DNA of 64,000 nt from Flavobacterium cheongpyeongense (GCF_003202435.1 NZ_QJHK01000006.1:186001-250000); one strand, 5' to 3'. Shown: positions 55,205-63,914, numbered from the stretch's first letter. The notes: generated from the letters alone by a model not told the origin. Numbers and translations: made by a program.

Positions 55205-56305
55205 TTAAGCCGAAACTGATTCCATACTGGCTTCTAAAAACGAGAAAGTCTTTTTTTCAATTAAATAATCTATTGCATTACCAGATGCGAAGGGATGTCC
55301 TTTAATTGAAGTTCCATTTTCTTCAAATTCTAATGTAAGTCCCATTTCATTTTCCGAAGCATTTTGAGAAAATGAAATCTTATTTAGATCTATCCATACA
55401 ACAAATGGACTTCGGGAAGCAGCGAAATAAAAGACCCCTTTTTCCTGGTCACTAAGAGTTGTGTACTGAGTGATACTGGTGTTTGGATCTTCTTCATCTG
55501 CACTATTATTAACAAATGGTTGTGCAGCATTGTGCATAATGCTCAAAACACCTGCTAATGCTTCATCTTCTTTGATGTTTCCTTCTATTAAGTTTTTCGT
55601 ATAAAAGGAAGCCCTCACAAAACGATCAACGGACTGACTACTTCCGGGCAAATACACTTTCTCGTTTACGTTTTCCCAAAAATAATTGAGTTTAATTTGT
55701 TCTGTAAAAACAGGTTGGTTTGTCATAACACGCACTTGCGCTTGTGTAAAGGAATCAATCAAAATACAATCCTTATTCAGATTGCTTTTTACGTTCGTTG
55801 AAACATTTAATACGCCATCGATGTATTCAAAAATGGCAGAATTTCCTTTTTTATCACTGACAGACAGATGACAATCAGCAGTTCTAGTTGTTCCAGGATA
55901 ATTAGCCGTAATGACATACACCTGATTCATGGCTTCAATCGCTTCATGAACATCTTTGCACAAATCAAGTATGTATTGCGCCCAAACACTAATGGAGATA
56001 GGAGATCCTTGAACAGGTGTTGTAGCACTTGGGTATTCTGAAGTCGATAACCAAAGTAAGTTAGCCGCTAACCCTTGATCATTCATTCCGTCAGCCGTTG
56101 CAGCATCCTGAGCAGCAGTTGTTACACTTTTGTATAAAGAGGTCCATGAATATTGCTCATTAACCGGAAGATCTTCAATAGCTCCGTTTCTCTCAATACC
56201 TGCTGGATATACCCAAACACTTGCTTTTGACCAATCAGCCCAATCCATGTTTCTTCCTGTAATGGTTTTATTATTTTCGCTTGTATAAACAATTCTTGTA
56301 CACAT
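55205..56305 (-). CDS. Linear-amide C-N hydrolase (choloylglycine hydrolase / penicillin V acylase family, Ntn)
   Basis: 366 aa starting MCTRIVYTSENNKTITGRNM. Cys2 becomes the N-terminal nucleophile after Met removal; Arg18 and Asp21 (GRNMDW) match conserved active-site residues of the family. Further landmarks are GMNDQGLAANLLWLSTSEYP, the SDKKGNSAIFEYIDG strand, VRVMTNQPVF and SSQSVDRFVRASFY. There is no signal peptide. Members split amide bonds of bile salts, penicillin V or acyl-homoserine lactones; the substrate here is unknown and bile salts are not implied. It follows the 87-aa gene and carries a repeated leader hairpin before its start. Confidence 0.9.
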   Translation of the reverse strand: MCTRIVYTSENNKTITGRNMDWADWSKASVWVYPAGIERNGAIEDLPVNEQYSWTSLYKSVTTAAQDAATADGMNDQGLAANLLWLSTSEYPSATTPVQGSPISISVWAQYILDLCKDVHEAIEAMNQVYVITANYPGTTRTADCHLSVSDKKGNSAIFEYIDGVLNVSTNVKSNLNKDCILIDSFTQAQVRVMTNQPVFTEQIKLNYFWENVNEKVYLPGSSQSVDRFVRASFYTKNLIEGNIKEDEALAGVLSIMHNAAQPFVNNSADEEDPNTSITQYTTLSDQEKGVFYFAASRSPFVVWIDLNKISFSQNASENEMGLTLEFEENGTSIKGHPFASGNAIDYLIEKKTFSFLEASMESVSA

Positions 56306-56348
56306 AATTTCTTGTTTTTAAAATGAATAGTTGTCCTTTCTAGACTTT

Positions 56349-56383
56349 GGTTCGTTTTTTAAAGTGGGTTCTGCTCCACTGTT
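56349..56383 (-). repeat. 35-bp leader repeat with hairpin, copy 1
   Basis: Contains AGTGGGTTCTGCTCCACT, which folds into a short hairpin. Nearly the same 35 bp is found at 56844-56878. Each copy lies in the leader of a minus-strand gene, 44 bp before the 366-aa hydrolase and 72 bp before the 87-aa gene. Confidence 0.7.
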
Positions 56384-56508
56384 GTGTTTTATAGATGAGT
56401 GTGATGAATTAGTGTTTTGTTAGGGTGATAAATTTCTTCTTCATAGAATCTCTTTTTTGAAATCTGATAAAGAAGAAATTTATACAAGCTCTAATAGTAG
56501 AAATTCTT

Positions 56509-56772
56509 TTACCCTACAGGATTTATAGTATTCCCGCCATCCAAAACAACATTCAGTGGTTCAACATTAATTACACTATCAGCTTTCACATAATATCTTC
56601 TTGTTAAATGTCTGTCAAATTTAATAGCCATGACAAAGCCATTTACGTCTCCTCTATGCCACTTTTCAGTTCCCCCGTTTTTAATTGTAAAAAAAGAAGT
56701 ATCTCCATCACTTGCCCATTTATTGACAGCAACATCAATTGTATTTCCTGAATTGTTATGTACATTTATCAT
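56509..56772 (-). CDS. Small beta-rich protein of unknown function
   Basis: 87 aa, no signal peptide, no cysteine. It begins MINVHNNSGNTIDVAVNKWA and continues with GDTSFFTIKNGGTEKWHRGD then GFVMAIKF, an alternation of strands and turns suggesting a small beta-sandwich. I do not recognise the family with confidence. It is well supported as a gene: it is preceded by the best-preserved regulatory module (A), as are the hydrolase and oxidase genes, and by a leader repeat. It may be an effector of the same regulon. Downstream by 203 bp is the 366-aa hydrolase. Confidence 0.7.
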   Translation of the reverse strand: MINVHNNSGNTIDVAVNKWASDGDTSFFTIKNGGTEKWHRGDVNGFVMAIKFDRHLTRRYYVKADSVINVEPLNVVLDGGNTINPVG

Positions 56773-56843
56773 AATGTTAATATTTAGTTTCCCTACTCAT
56801 AAGGCTTTTCGGTTTCCGCCCCTACAATTAACCTTTGCAGAAA

Positions 56844-56878
56844 GGTTCGTTTATTTAAGTGGGTTCTGCTCCACTGTT
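56844..56878 (-). repeat. 35-bp leader repeat with hairpin, copy 2
   Basis: Second copy of the element at 56349-56383, again with AGTGGGTTCTGCTCCACT, in the leader of the 87-aa gene. Confidence 0.7.
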
Positions 56879-56979
56879 CTAATCTTTTGAATATTCTTAA
56901 AAACAGTTTTTACTCCTTATTACATCATGCATAATCATCTAATAATCATTATATTGTATGTAGTTTAGATTTCTATTTT

Positions 56980-57178
56980 AAGAACTTTTTAAAACTACTC
57001 TCTAGCGCTAGGTTTTGTTTTCTGAGATAAAATTAGTTCTTGAATAAGAGGAAAATGAAAAAGATGTTGTGAATGGAAGACTCTCTGTTGTGAATGGAAA
57101 GAAAAAGAGGTGTGAATGAAATTTACATATCAGTGTAAAATAAAAAATCTTCCCGATGGAGAAGATTTTAAATGGTTG
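56980..57178 (-). promoter_or_regulatory. Regulatory module A upstream of the 87-aa gene (putative LytTR operator plus terminator)
   Basis: Almost identical to module B (60070-60260). Direct repeats of GTGAATGGAA start at 57069, 57090 and 57112, spaced 21 and 22 bp. A palindrome CTAGCGCTAG lies at 57002-57011. At the far end AAATCTTC/GAAGATTT (about 57145-57170) forms a terminator for minus-strand transcripts, although no LytTR gene precedes it here. LytTR regulators bind pairs of ~9-bp direct repeats with a two-turn period, hence the proposed role. Confidence 0.75.
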
Positions 57179-57662
57179 GATGAAACAATAAATATAGTAT
57201 CGTTACGAAGCATTCTTCCTCCTTAATATTTGATAGTGTAAATTTAAAAAGAAGATATCAGTTAAAATCATGACGGTATGACCTAACGTTATTGTGATAT
57301 TGATTTGTTTTAAAAAGTAAAAGCACTTCCTTAAAAAAGAGATGCTTTTGTACTTAAAAGTTAAATATTGACTTTCTAATAGGTTCTATACTATGTCTTA
57401 AAAAACACTTAAATTCCTAAAGTCATTTACATAAAAAGTCATGAAATTTTTATATTGGCTATGTTTTCTTATCAACAGTTACAATGTTTATTCCTGTTAC
57501 GAGAGATGAAAAGTCAATAGTGATATGTTTTCGTTTGTTGATTTCCCCTAAAAAATAGATGTTCTAAAAAAAAAATGATCAATTTATATGCAATCAAATA
57601 AATTATCATTTGAATTAATATTTAATATTGACGATGTTGAGTTCCGGTAAATTGATATGTTA
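57179..57662. other. Non-coding stretch downstream of the secreted hydrolase
   Basis: About 480 bp without a credible gene. A hairpin around 57320-57350 (AAAAGCA ... TGCTTTT) could end the transcript of the 324-aa hydrolase. No similarity to the other copies of the cassette was seen. Confidence 0.45.
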
Positions 57663-58637
57663 CTATTTGTCTTTATTTTCGTTTGAACATGAAGGGACAG
57701 CTGTAAGCATATAAGTCCAAACATTTTTATTTAAATTAGTCCCAAAGATGATTGTTGAAAAATGATAAATTTGAGTTTTGTAATAAATATGAAAACCAGG
57801 AGGCTGCGTCGTGTACAAACAGTGGGAATTGCCATATGGAGGACAAGAATTTTCAACATAGCACGCGCCGTATGCTGGGTAAAGTCTTAAGTTCTTAAGG
57901 TTACTTATTTGGTTATTAAAAGGTACCACATCATCTAATTGATTTAAGTACGCAAAGTGCTTATCCATAGCAGTTTTACCTGGAGTACTTATCCAATTTG
58001 CTGGTCTAGAATAATAGTTGCTATAGTTGTTTGGACTTGAAAACATTAAAACTCTTTCAACGTTATTAAATTTCGCAAAATAACAGGCATGTCCTCCACC
58101 TTGTGAATGCCCTCCAACAGCTATTTTAGACCAGTTAAGTGTTGATGGGCTGGTTAAATATTGTTTCCAGTTTTGTTCTGGATAAGTTTTGTCTAAATAA
58201 TTAATCAATTTCACTGTTCTAGTATAAATTGAATTTAAGGTGTCAACTTTTACATAAGAACTTCCAGGAGTCCCGTTGCAAATTTCTTGTTCGTAATTAT
58301 TGAATGCCAAGCTGTCAGAACTACTACTTAAGCTTGCTGCCATAACATTATTTGGATAAGAAAGGTTTATTACATCATAACCAAGGTTTCCAGTAAAATC
58401 GCTAAAAATTTTGTAATCTATTGGTTTACTATTTGTTCCTCCAAGAAATAATAAGAGTTTATTCAAATTAGTCTTTGTATTTCTAACAATATAATTACTG
58501 TTTTTATTACATACATAATTTGTGTCTGTTTTTTTATAAGCACTATCTGTTTCATTTGGTTCAACATAAAACGTATTGATTTGTGCAAAGCAAGTCGTTG
58601 CAATCACAAATGACATTATTGTAAAAATAGTTTTCAT
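57663..58637 (-). CDS. Secreted alpha/beta hydrolase
   Basis: 324 aa with a signal peptide ending at CFAQ. Alpha/beta hydrolase features: the early strand NKLLLFLGGTNSKP, the nucleophile elbow GGHSQGGGHACYFA (Ser178), then the acid region HFAYLNQLDDVVPF (candidate Asp) and a late His in GFHIYYKTQIYHF. Several cysteines (VCNKN, GACYVENSCPP) suggest disulfides outside the cytoplasm. The substrate is unknown; esterase or lipase activity is possible. It lies downstream of the 388-aa hydrolase beyond a terminator, so it may have its own promoter. Confidence 0.82.
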   Translation of the reverse strand: MKTIFTIMSFVIATTCFAQINTFYVEPNETDSAYKKTDTNYVCNKNSNYIVRNTKTNLNKLLLFLGGTNSKPIDYKIFSDFTGNLGYDVINLSYPNNVMAASLSSSSDSLAFNNYEQEICNGTPGSSYVKVDTLNSIYTRTVKLINYLDKTYPEQNWKQYLTSPSTLNWSKIAVGGHSQGGGHACYFAKFNNVERVLMFSSPNNYSNYYSRPANWISTPGKTAMDKHFAYLNQLDDVVPFNNQISNLKNLRLYPAYGACYVENSCPPYGNSHCLYTTQPPGFHIYYKTQIYHFSTIIFGTNLNKNVWTYMLTAVPSCSNENKDK

Positions 58638-58807
58638 TGTAGTTTTTTTTAAGATTGAATATAGCCTCTTAGTATAAACAACTCTAGGGGTTGAATAATA
58701 AATAAAAGCCTGTTTTTTTTAGTTTTTTAATTTGAACTGTATAAAAATATGAACATACAATTTCAAATCGCTGAAATATTTTTGGTCACAAACGCACTAG
58801 AAAAATA

Positions 58808-58836
58808 CCTGCAAGTTTTTTTTAAGTCCTTGCAGG
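58808..58836 (-). terminator. Terminator of the 388-aa hydrolase gene
   Basis: CCTGCAAG and CTTGCAGG form a perfect 8-bp stem; on the minus strand a TATTTTT run follows. A decayed copy is seen near 52330-52360. Confidence 0.75.
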
Positions 58837-58872
58837 CATTAATTAATAACTGTGAACTAATCACTTAACATT

Positions 58873-60039
58873 CTAACTCTTAATCTCAGCCTTTTTAGGT
58901 AAATTTATAGCTAAATCATTGTCTGGAAATTTTATTGTAAGCTTGTTTAATTCTCCTAAATTTGAATCATACTTCGACAGTATTGATTCAAAATCTACTA
59001 AATACATTAGAGGACTCTCATAACGGCGTATATAATATTTACGGTTTTTTGTATCAGAAATAGTAATCCATTGCGTAAAATCACTTTCTTGTTGATCAGC
59101 TCTACTATCAACATATTCCCTACTTGTTCCTCTAGGAATATCTACTGTGTTCAAAATATGTGTAGCTATATTAACAGCTTTACTTGCATCTTTAGGCTGG
59201 TAGATATAATTACTCATCATTGCAGCTCTAACAAATCGATCAGAAGGAGTAGAACTCCCTGGCAACCCTATAAAACCTGTGCCCTGCGCTAAAGTATTTG
59301 CATTAAAAATATTACCCTTAGGACGTATGCCTTTAGAATCTTTATCAGAATCTTCATCATAAACTATACTAGGAAAATTTACAGGTGAAATATTTACGTA
59401 ATTGTCTAAATTTCTCCTTTGCCACGGAAATAAAGGATCGTTAGTAAGTACTCCTATCTCATTATCATGTATTTGTAATTCTCCATTAACATATTCAATT
59501 ACAATTGCATTCCCTAATGCATCATTAACTGGAAAATGAAAGAAAAAGCCTGGAATAGCGTTCTCAAAAGGATTGACAACTAAGAATTCTTTTAGATTGT
59601 CTTTAACATCTTGACAAGTAGCACAAGTACTCAAGATCCAGTTGGTTAAATAAGGATATACAATTAGTTTTCCTTCATCTTTTTCATTAAACGATTGGTA
59701 TTCACTTTGAGTTAAAGTCATATCTCCAGTAACAAGTCCTTCACTATTCATCCCGTGTGATGCCACATCAATCTCTTTTGCATTAAGCCCTACAAATGAA
59801 TATTTCCCTTTCCACCTATACAACAATAGTGAATTAATATCTTTAATCGTTATTCTTTTACCATCCATCACTGGCACTTTATCTAATAAAAGTTTAGTTT
59901 CCTCTAGAAACGACTCTTGATTATATTCATACCCAGCAGCTCGGAAAAAAATTTCAGACTCTAATTTAACTGCATTTTCCATACTACGCCCTACAATGAC
60001 GTTATTATCTTCTGATTTGATTGTTATATTCGTACACAT
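58873..60039 (-). CDS. Linear-amide C-N hydrolase (choloylglycine hydrolase family, Ntn), second intact copy
   Basis: 388 aa beginning MCTNITIKSEDNNVIVGRSM. Cys2 is the expected nucleophile and Arg18 is conserved, but residue 21 is Glu where the 366-aa protein has Asp, so substrate choice may differ. Other family stretches: GLNAKEIDVASHGMNSEGLV, the strand GNAIVIEYVNGELQIHDNEI and GVLTNDPLFPWQ, and GSSTPSDRFVRAAMM. It has no signal peptide. It is the first gene after regulatory module B and the LytTR system, and it gave rise to the remnant at 52230-52671. Confidence 0.9.
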   Translation of the reverse strand: MCTNITIKSEDNNVIVGRSMENAVKLESEIFFRAAGYEYNQESFLEETKLLLDKVPVMDGKRITIKDINSLLLYRWKGKYSFVGLNAKEIDVASHGMNSEGLVTGDMTLTQSEYQSFNEKDEGKLIVYPYLTNWILSTCATCQDVKDNLKEFLVVNPFENAIPGFFFHFPVNDALGNAIVIEYVNGELQIHDNEIGVLTNDPLFPWQRRNLDNYVNISPVNFPSIVYDEDSDKDSKGIRPKGNIFNANTLAQGTGFIGLPGSSTPSDRFVRAAMMSNYIYQPKDASKAVNIATHILNTVDIPRGTSREYVDSRADQQESDFTQWITISDTKNRKYYIRRYESPLMYLVDFESILSKYDSNLGELNKLTIKFPDNDLAINLPKKAEIKS

Positions 60040-60069
60040 AATATTTTTGTTTTAAAAGTTAAATTGTTT

Positions 60070-60260
60070 TTAAAAACTACTCTCTAGCGCTAGTTTTTGT
60101 TTTCTGAGATAAAATTAGTTCTTGAATAAGAGGTAAATGAAAAAGATGCTGTGAATGGAAGACTCTCTGTTGTGAATGGAAAGAAAAAGAGGTGTGAATG
60201 AAATTTACAAATCAGTGTAAAATAAAAAAATCTTCCCGATGGAGAAGATTTTAAATGGTA
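60070..60260 (-). promoter_or_regulatory. Regulatory module B between the LytTR gene and the 388-aa hydrolase
   Basis: Direct repeats of GTGAATGGAA start at 60151, 60172 and 60194 (GTGAATGAAA), spaced 21 and 22 bp. The palindrome CTAGCGCTAG is at 60084-60093. By eye it is about 95 percent identical to module A. It follows directly after the regulator gene, so a regulator that controls its own neighbour is likely. Confidence 0.78.
60224..60252 (-). terminator. Terminator of the kinase/LytTR operon
   Basis: On the minus strand AAAATCTTC pairs with GAAGATTTT and runs into a T tract, 24 bp after the LytTR stop codon. Confidence 0.8.
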
Positions 60261-60275
60261 GGAGCTAACAATACC

Positions 60276-61022
60276 CTATTTTAAAATAGTGAAACTTTTT
60301 ATTGTTTCTTTATATTTTCCGCTAAACGTGACTTGGTGATTTCCCTCTAAAATCAATAAATTATCCTCAAGAATAATTTTTTCGATAGTATTCGTATTGA
60401 CAATGTATTTTCGATGGGTTTGTACAAAGGTTTTACTGCATAATAACTCTTTGATTTTTCCTAGGGAGATTTGAATGACAAATTTCTCTTGTTTTGTGAT
60501 GATATTACAATAGCGATCTTCTACATCAATGTAAATAATGTCGCTTATTTTTACTTTGTTTAAGGCGTTTTTCTTTTTTATGAAAAGATAGCACTCACTT
60601 ATTATAGTATCTTGATGATCGTTGATAAAAACATTAGATTGATCATAAAATTTCTCTAAAGCCATTTCTATGGCATATAAAGTTTCTAATCCATTGAAAG
60701 GCTTTAGCAAAAAACTATAAGGTTTGGTTAGTTTGGCTCTTTCAAAAATTTGTCTGTCTATAGAACTCGTTAAAAAAACGAAAGGTTTTAAAGTATCTGG
60801 TATAGTCGAAATAGTTTCAGCAAAAGTAATACCATCTGGATTCCCGTCTAAAAAAACATCAATGATAACTATATCTATAGGTAATTTGTAGAATAAGGAT
60901 AAAGCTTCCTGATAAGTATTGGCAATTCCAACTACATTATAATTATTTTCTTCTAATACTTCTTGCAGCGCAGTAGCTTCTTCGGGAGTATCTTCAATAA
61001 TGAGAATATTTATTTTATCCAT
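60276..61022 (-). CDS. LytTR-family response regulator
   Basis: 248 aa. Receiver domain (1-125): INILIIEDTPEE acidic pocket, phosphorylated Asp55 in DIVIIDVFLDG, Thr/Ser in FVFLTSSID and Lys in FLLKPF. A LytTR DNA-binding domain follows (about 148-248): ISDIIYIDVEDRYCNIIT, FVQTHRKYIVNTNTIEKI, EGNHQVTFSGKYKETI. It overlaps the kinase gene by 8 bp, so both are made together. LytTR proteins bind direct repeats two helical turns apart, which fits the repeats in modules A, B and C. These modules are therefore its probable targets. Confidence 0.93.
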   Translation of the reverse strand: MDKINILIIEDTPEEATALQEVLEENNYNVVGIANTYQEALSLFYKLPIDIVIIDVFLDGNPDGITFAETISTIPDTLKPFVFLTSSIDRQIFERAKLTKPYSFLLKPFNGLETLYAIEMALEKFYDQSNVFINDHQDTIISECYLFIKKKNALNKVKISDIIYIDVEDRYCNIITKQEKFVIQISLGKIKELLCSKTFVQTHRKYIVNTNTIEKIILEDNLLILEGNHQVTFSGKYKETIKSFTILK

Positions 61023-62769
61023 TAGATTTGTATTTAGGAAGTCCGATAATCATTTTTGTACCACTATTTTCAATGCTTTCGATAGTAAAGATACCATTGT
61101 TTTTTTGAATCATCGATTTACAAAGTTGTAAACCTAAGCCAGTACCAATTCCTTTTTGGTTTTTCTTTTTGTTGAGCAAATTTCCTTCTTTGAGTAAATT
61201 TGTCCTTGTTTCCTCATCCATTCCTATTCCTGTATCTTCAATGATGAGGTAATAAAAAGCATCATTTTTATCATCAATATAGACAGAGATTGTTCCATTT
61301 TCGTTTGAAAACTTAATAGCATTATCGAGCAGGTTACGAAGAATTATTTTCAAAGAATTTAAATCTGCCAGTGCCAGAGTAGCTTTTGGAATAGTATTCG
61401 TAAAAACAAGGTTTTTATTTTCAAATAGAGGTTTATAATTGTACTCTATTTGTTGGATGACAGAATATAGATCAACAGATTCGATATGAAAATACAATTG
61501 CTGCGTTTGTAGCGTTGCCCAATGCAAAAGGTTTTCTAATAAATTAAAAGTACTGTTGGTAATCGCCGCATTTTTATGTACAATTTTGTCTAATGCATCA
61601 TAATCCCGATTTGCAATATCTTTTAACAACTTTGTATTGGTAACTTTCAGCATATTGACAGAGGAACGCAAATCGTGACTAACAATGGAGAAAAGTTTGT
61701 CTTTGGTAGCGTTTAAAGCATCTAAATCTTCTTTTTGAGCCTCAATAATTTTATTGGTTTTACTTTTTTGATTATAAAAGTAAAAAGCTGTTCCAAAAAG
61801 TAATAAGAATAGGATAGAGGATGCCACAAAACCATTTCGTTGCGAAACCTTTACTTTGTTTTCAGATTCTAGTAGTTGTATTTCTTTTTGTTTCTGGCTT
61901 ATAGCGTATTTTTTTTCTGTTTCTGCTACAGCCCATATTTTGTTTTGATTATTTACGGAGTCTTTCCAGGTATCATATTCTTTTCGATACAGCATAGCTT
62001 TTGTAAGATCTTTTCTGTTTTCTTCCACAACCGCCATATTCAAAGCTGCGTTTTGTTTTATCTCAAAATTTTTTATTTTTTTGGACAAGGCATAGGCTTT
62101 TTGAAAATAGGGGATGGCTTGATTGTCTTTGTATTGCTCGTAATAGAGATTGGCCATATCCATGTAGGAACTAATCAACAATAATGTGTCGTTTTCCTTT
62201 TTTTGTAATGCAGTACCTTTTAACAAATAGTTTTCTGCCTTTTCAAATTCTTTCAAATGAAAATAGCAGAGACCTATATTATGTAATAAAACACTTTTTT
62301 CTAATTTTGAAGAAAGTGTTTTATCGTTTTTTGCTACAGAAGTAAAGTGTTTTAATGCTTTCTTATATTCTTTTTGATTTAAAAATATCTCTCCAATTGA
62401 ACATTGAACATAAGAATAGAAATAAAATTCTTGAGATATTAAATTATATTCTTTTAACGATTCATTGAATATTTTTTTTCCTAAAAAACTTTTTCCTCTA
62501 AAATAGTGAGCTAAATCTAATAAGTCTTTCCTTTTAGTGACATTTAATAGCTTTCCAGAATACAACAGTGTAGAATCCCATTTATTTAATTTATAAAATT
62601 CATACGTTTTTTCCAGATAATCAACTTTTTTATTTTTCTTAATTACATTTTTAATTTCTTGATTAATCCCATTCATTTGAGCAAATGAATTCAAATTAAA
62701 CAAAAAAAGAAAACAAAAAAACTTAAGTTTATTTAAATTTATATTATTTATTTCGATTTTTTTAATCAT
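61015..62769 (-). CDS. TPR-containing sensor histidine kinase
   Basis: 584 aa. Signal/anchor at the N-terminus (FFCFLFLFNLNSFAQ), then about seven TPR units in the periplasm (YVQCSIGEIFLNQKEYKKAL, NIGLCYFHLKEFEKAENYLL, MANLYYEQYKDNQAIPYFQK; about 80-270), one membrane helix (FVASSILFLLLFGTAFYFY; near 312-330), a coiled coil, HisKA-like dimerisation with His365 in FSIVSHDLRSSVN and an HATPase domain (NLLDNAIKFSNENGTISV, DTGIGMDEE, GTGLGLQLCKSM). The TPRs probably sense a partner protein or peptide; no ligand can be named. It is immediately upstream of its LytTR regulator. Confidence 0.93.
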   Translation of the reverse strand: MIKKIEINNINLNKLKFFCFLFLFNLNSFAQMNGINQEIKNVIKKNKKVDYLEKTYEFYKLNKWDSTLLYSGKLLNVTKRKDLLDLAHYFRGKSFLGKKIFNESLKEYNLISQEFYFYSYVQCSIGEIFLNQKEYKKALKHFTSVAKNDKTLSSKLEKSVLLHNIGLCYFHLKEFEKAENYLLKGTALQKKENDTLLLISSYMDMANLYYEQYKDNQAIPYFQKAYALSKKIKNFEIKQNAALNMAVVEENRKDLTKAMLYRKEYDTWKDSVNNQNKIWAVAETEKKYAISQKQKEIQLLESENKVKVSQRNGFVASSILFLLLFGTAFYFYNQKSKTNKIIEAQKEDLDALNATKDKLFSIVSHDLRSSVNMLKVTNTKLLKDIANRDYDALDKIVHKNAAITNSTFNLLENLLHWATLQTQQLYFHIESVDLYSVIQQIEYNYKPLFENKNLVFTNTIPKATLALADLNSLKIILRNLLDNAIKFSNENGTISVYIDDKNDAFYYLIIEDTGIGMDEETRTNLLKEGNLLNKKKNQKGIGTGLGLQLCKSMIQKNNGIFTIESIENSGTKMIIGLPKYKSNG

Positions 62770-63327
62770 TTATAGTCCTAGATTCTGAACAGTCGTCACA
62801 GTGCCTCTTGAAGTTTCAGGATCGATATTCCAAAGGAAAGTTTGTACTTGTTTAATGTGTTCTAATTTAACATCTATCCCTGTAAATATATCTTTATTTT
62901 CAATTCCTATAGGTCCAGTAGGGAAACCCGTTTCATCTGTAGTAGTAAACTCAACTTTAAAAACTCGATATGTGTTATCAACTGTTTCACCATCAGCTAT
63001 TTTATTACTGTCAATAATTGCTTTAAGTTGCTTTTCATCACAGTAAATAAAAAATTGCAGTTGGTTTTCTCCATAAGTACCTATTGTGAATTGCTGATTT
63101 ATTTTAGGTTTTAAATCAATTGCACTTAATGTTGTTCTAACTAATACAATAGCTGTAATTTCCAAACCATTTCCAGTCATTATAGCCTGATTTAAAGTCG
63201 GCAAAGGCTGTTTAAAAGTCTTACCAAAATTAATACTTCCAATTTCAGTTACCACTACTGTTGTATACAAAGGTGTTCCTGGTGGATTAGTAAGTCCGTC
63301 TTTTTCAGAATCTGTAATTATTCCCAT
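62770..63327 (-). CDS. Protein of unknown function in front of the kinase/LytTR pair
   Basis: 185 aa without signal peptide or membrane segment. It begins MGIITDSEKDGLTNPPGTPL and is rich in short strands (TIGTYGENQLQFFIYCDEKQ, YRVFKVEFTTTDE). No motif is recognised. Its stop codon abuts the kinase ATG with no spacer, so it is the first gene of a three-gene operon. It could be the product that this system monitors or a modulator of the kinase; this is speculation from position only. Confidence 0.7.
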   Translation of the reverse strand: MGIITDSEKDGLTNPPGTPLYTTVVVTEIGSINFGKTFKQPLPTLNQAIMTGNGLEITAIVLVRTTLSAIDLKPKINQQFTIGTYGENQLQFFIYCDEKQLKAIIDSNKIADGETVDNTYRVFKVEFTTTDETGFPTGPIGIENKDIFTGIDVKLEHIKQVQTFLWNIDPETSRGTVTTVQNLGL

Positions 63328-63514
63328 AGTATTGTTTGTTTATTTATTTAGTTCTTTGTTAGCTAGTTCATTTTTGGAACTGGGTTAGAAATTAAAAATA
63401 AATTTTATCATCTTTCATTTTATTTTCTAGACTAAAAGTAAAACAGAAGTCAAGTCTAAGACAAAAAAATGTCATAGGACAGCTATTTCAATACATGAGG
63501 TGGGCTTAAAATTA
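63328..63514. other. Leader of the three-gene regulatory operon
   Basis: AT-rich and non-coding. A faint likeness to the modules (TTTTATTTTCTAGAC) is present, but no 21-bp-phased repeats are seen, so it is not counted as a fourth copy. Confidence 0.35.
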
Positions 63515-63870
63515 TTACTCGCCGATTTACCGATACTAAATCATCATAATAATCTTCGAGGACTTCTTCAAAAGCTGGAATTGACCATTGTTGGAGTTAC
63601 ATCAGGCTTAATCAATCTAAATGAAACCGTAACTTCATGAGGAAAGCATTTTGGATTTTACCTTACTCACAAAAGCCGAATTACCAAAATGAACCTATAC
63701 GCTCATTTTAGAGAAGAAGTGAAATTTACATCATTCAAACACAAACATTTTTTAATTAAATTAATGGATTCAAAACCATGAAAGATCAAATTCAATGCGA
63801 AACACCTTTTGGTGTTTTAGGGGAATTATTTGATGTTTTATGGTTAAAAAAACATTTGAGGAATTTTTGA
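63515..63870 (+). pseudogene. Broken SRPBCC-family (START-like) gene
   Basis: On the plus strand a frame reads LTIVGVTSGLINLNETVTS, stop, GKHFGFYLTHKSRITKMNLY, then AHFREEVKFTSFKHKHF; after a one-base shift it continues MKDQIQCETPFGVLGELFDV and LWLKKHLRNF. This is the familiar series of SRPBCC ligand-binding proteins (TSGLINLNETVTWEAKHFG ... TPFGILGKLFD ... LKKYM). The TGA sits where a Trp codon is expected. With one nonsense codon, one frameshift and a missing N-terminus the gene is dead. Confidence 0.75.
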
Positions 63871-63914
63871 TGGCATCGAAATGGAGTTTTGCAAAGTTTG
63901 TCTGAGTTTTTAAT

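Noticed and set aside
55205..56305. Naming the Ntn hydrolases bile salt hydrolase or penicillin acylase
   Set aside because: Cys2, Arg18 and Asp21 show only the superfamily; substrate-defining loops cannot be judged by eye.
63328..63514. Fourth copy of the LytTR operator module before the 185-aa gene
   Set aside because: Only a short AT-rich likeness is visible and no repeats at 21-bp spacing.
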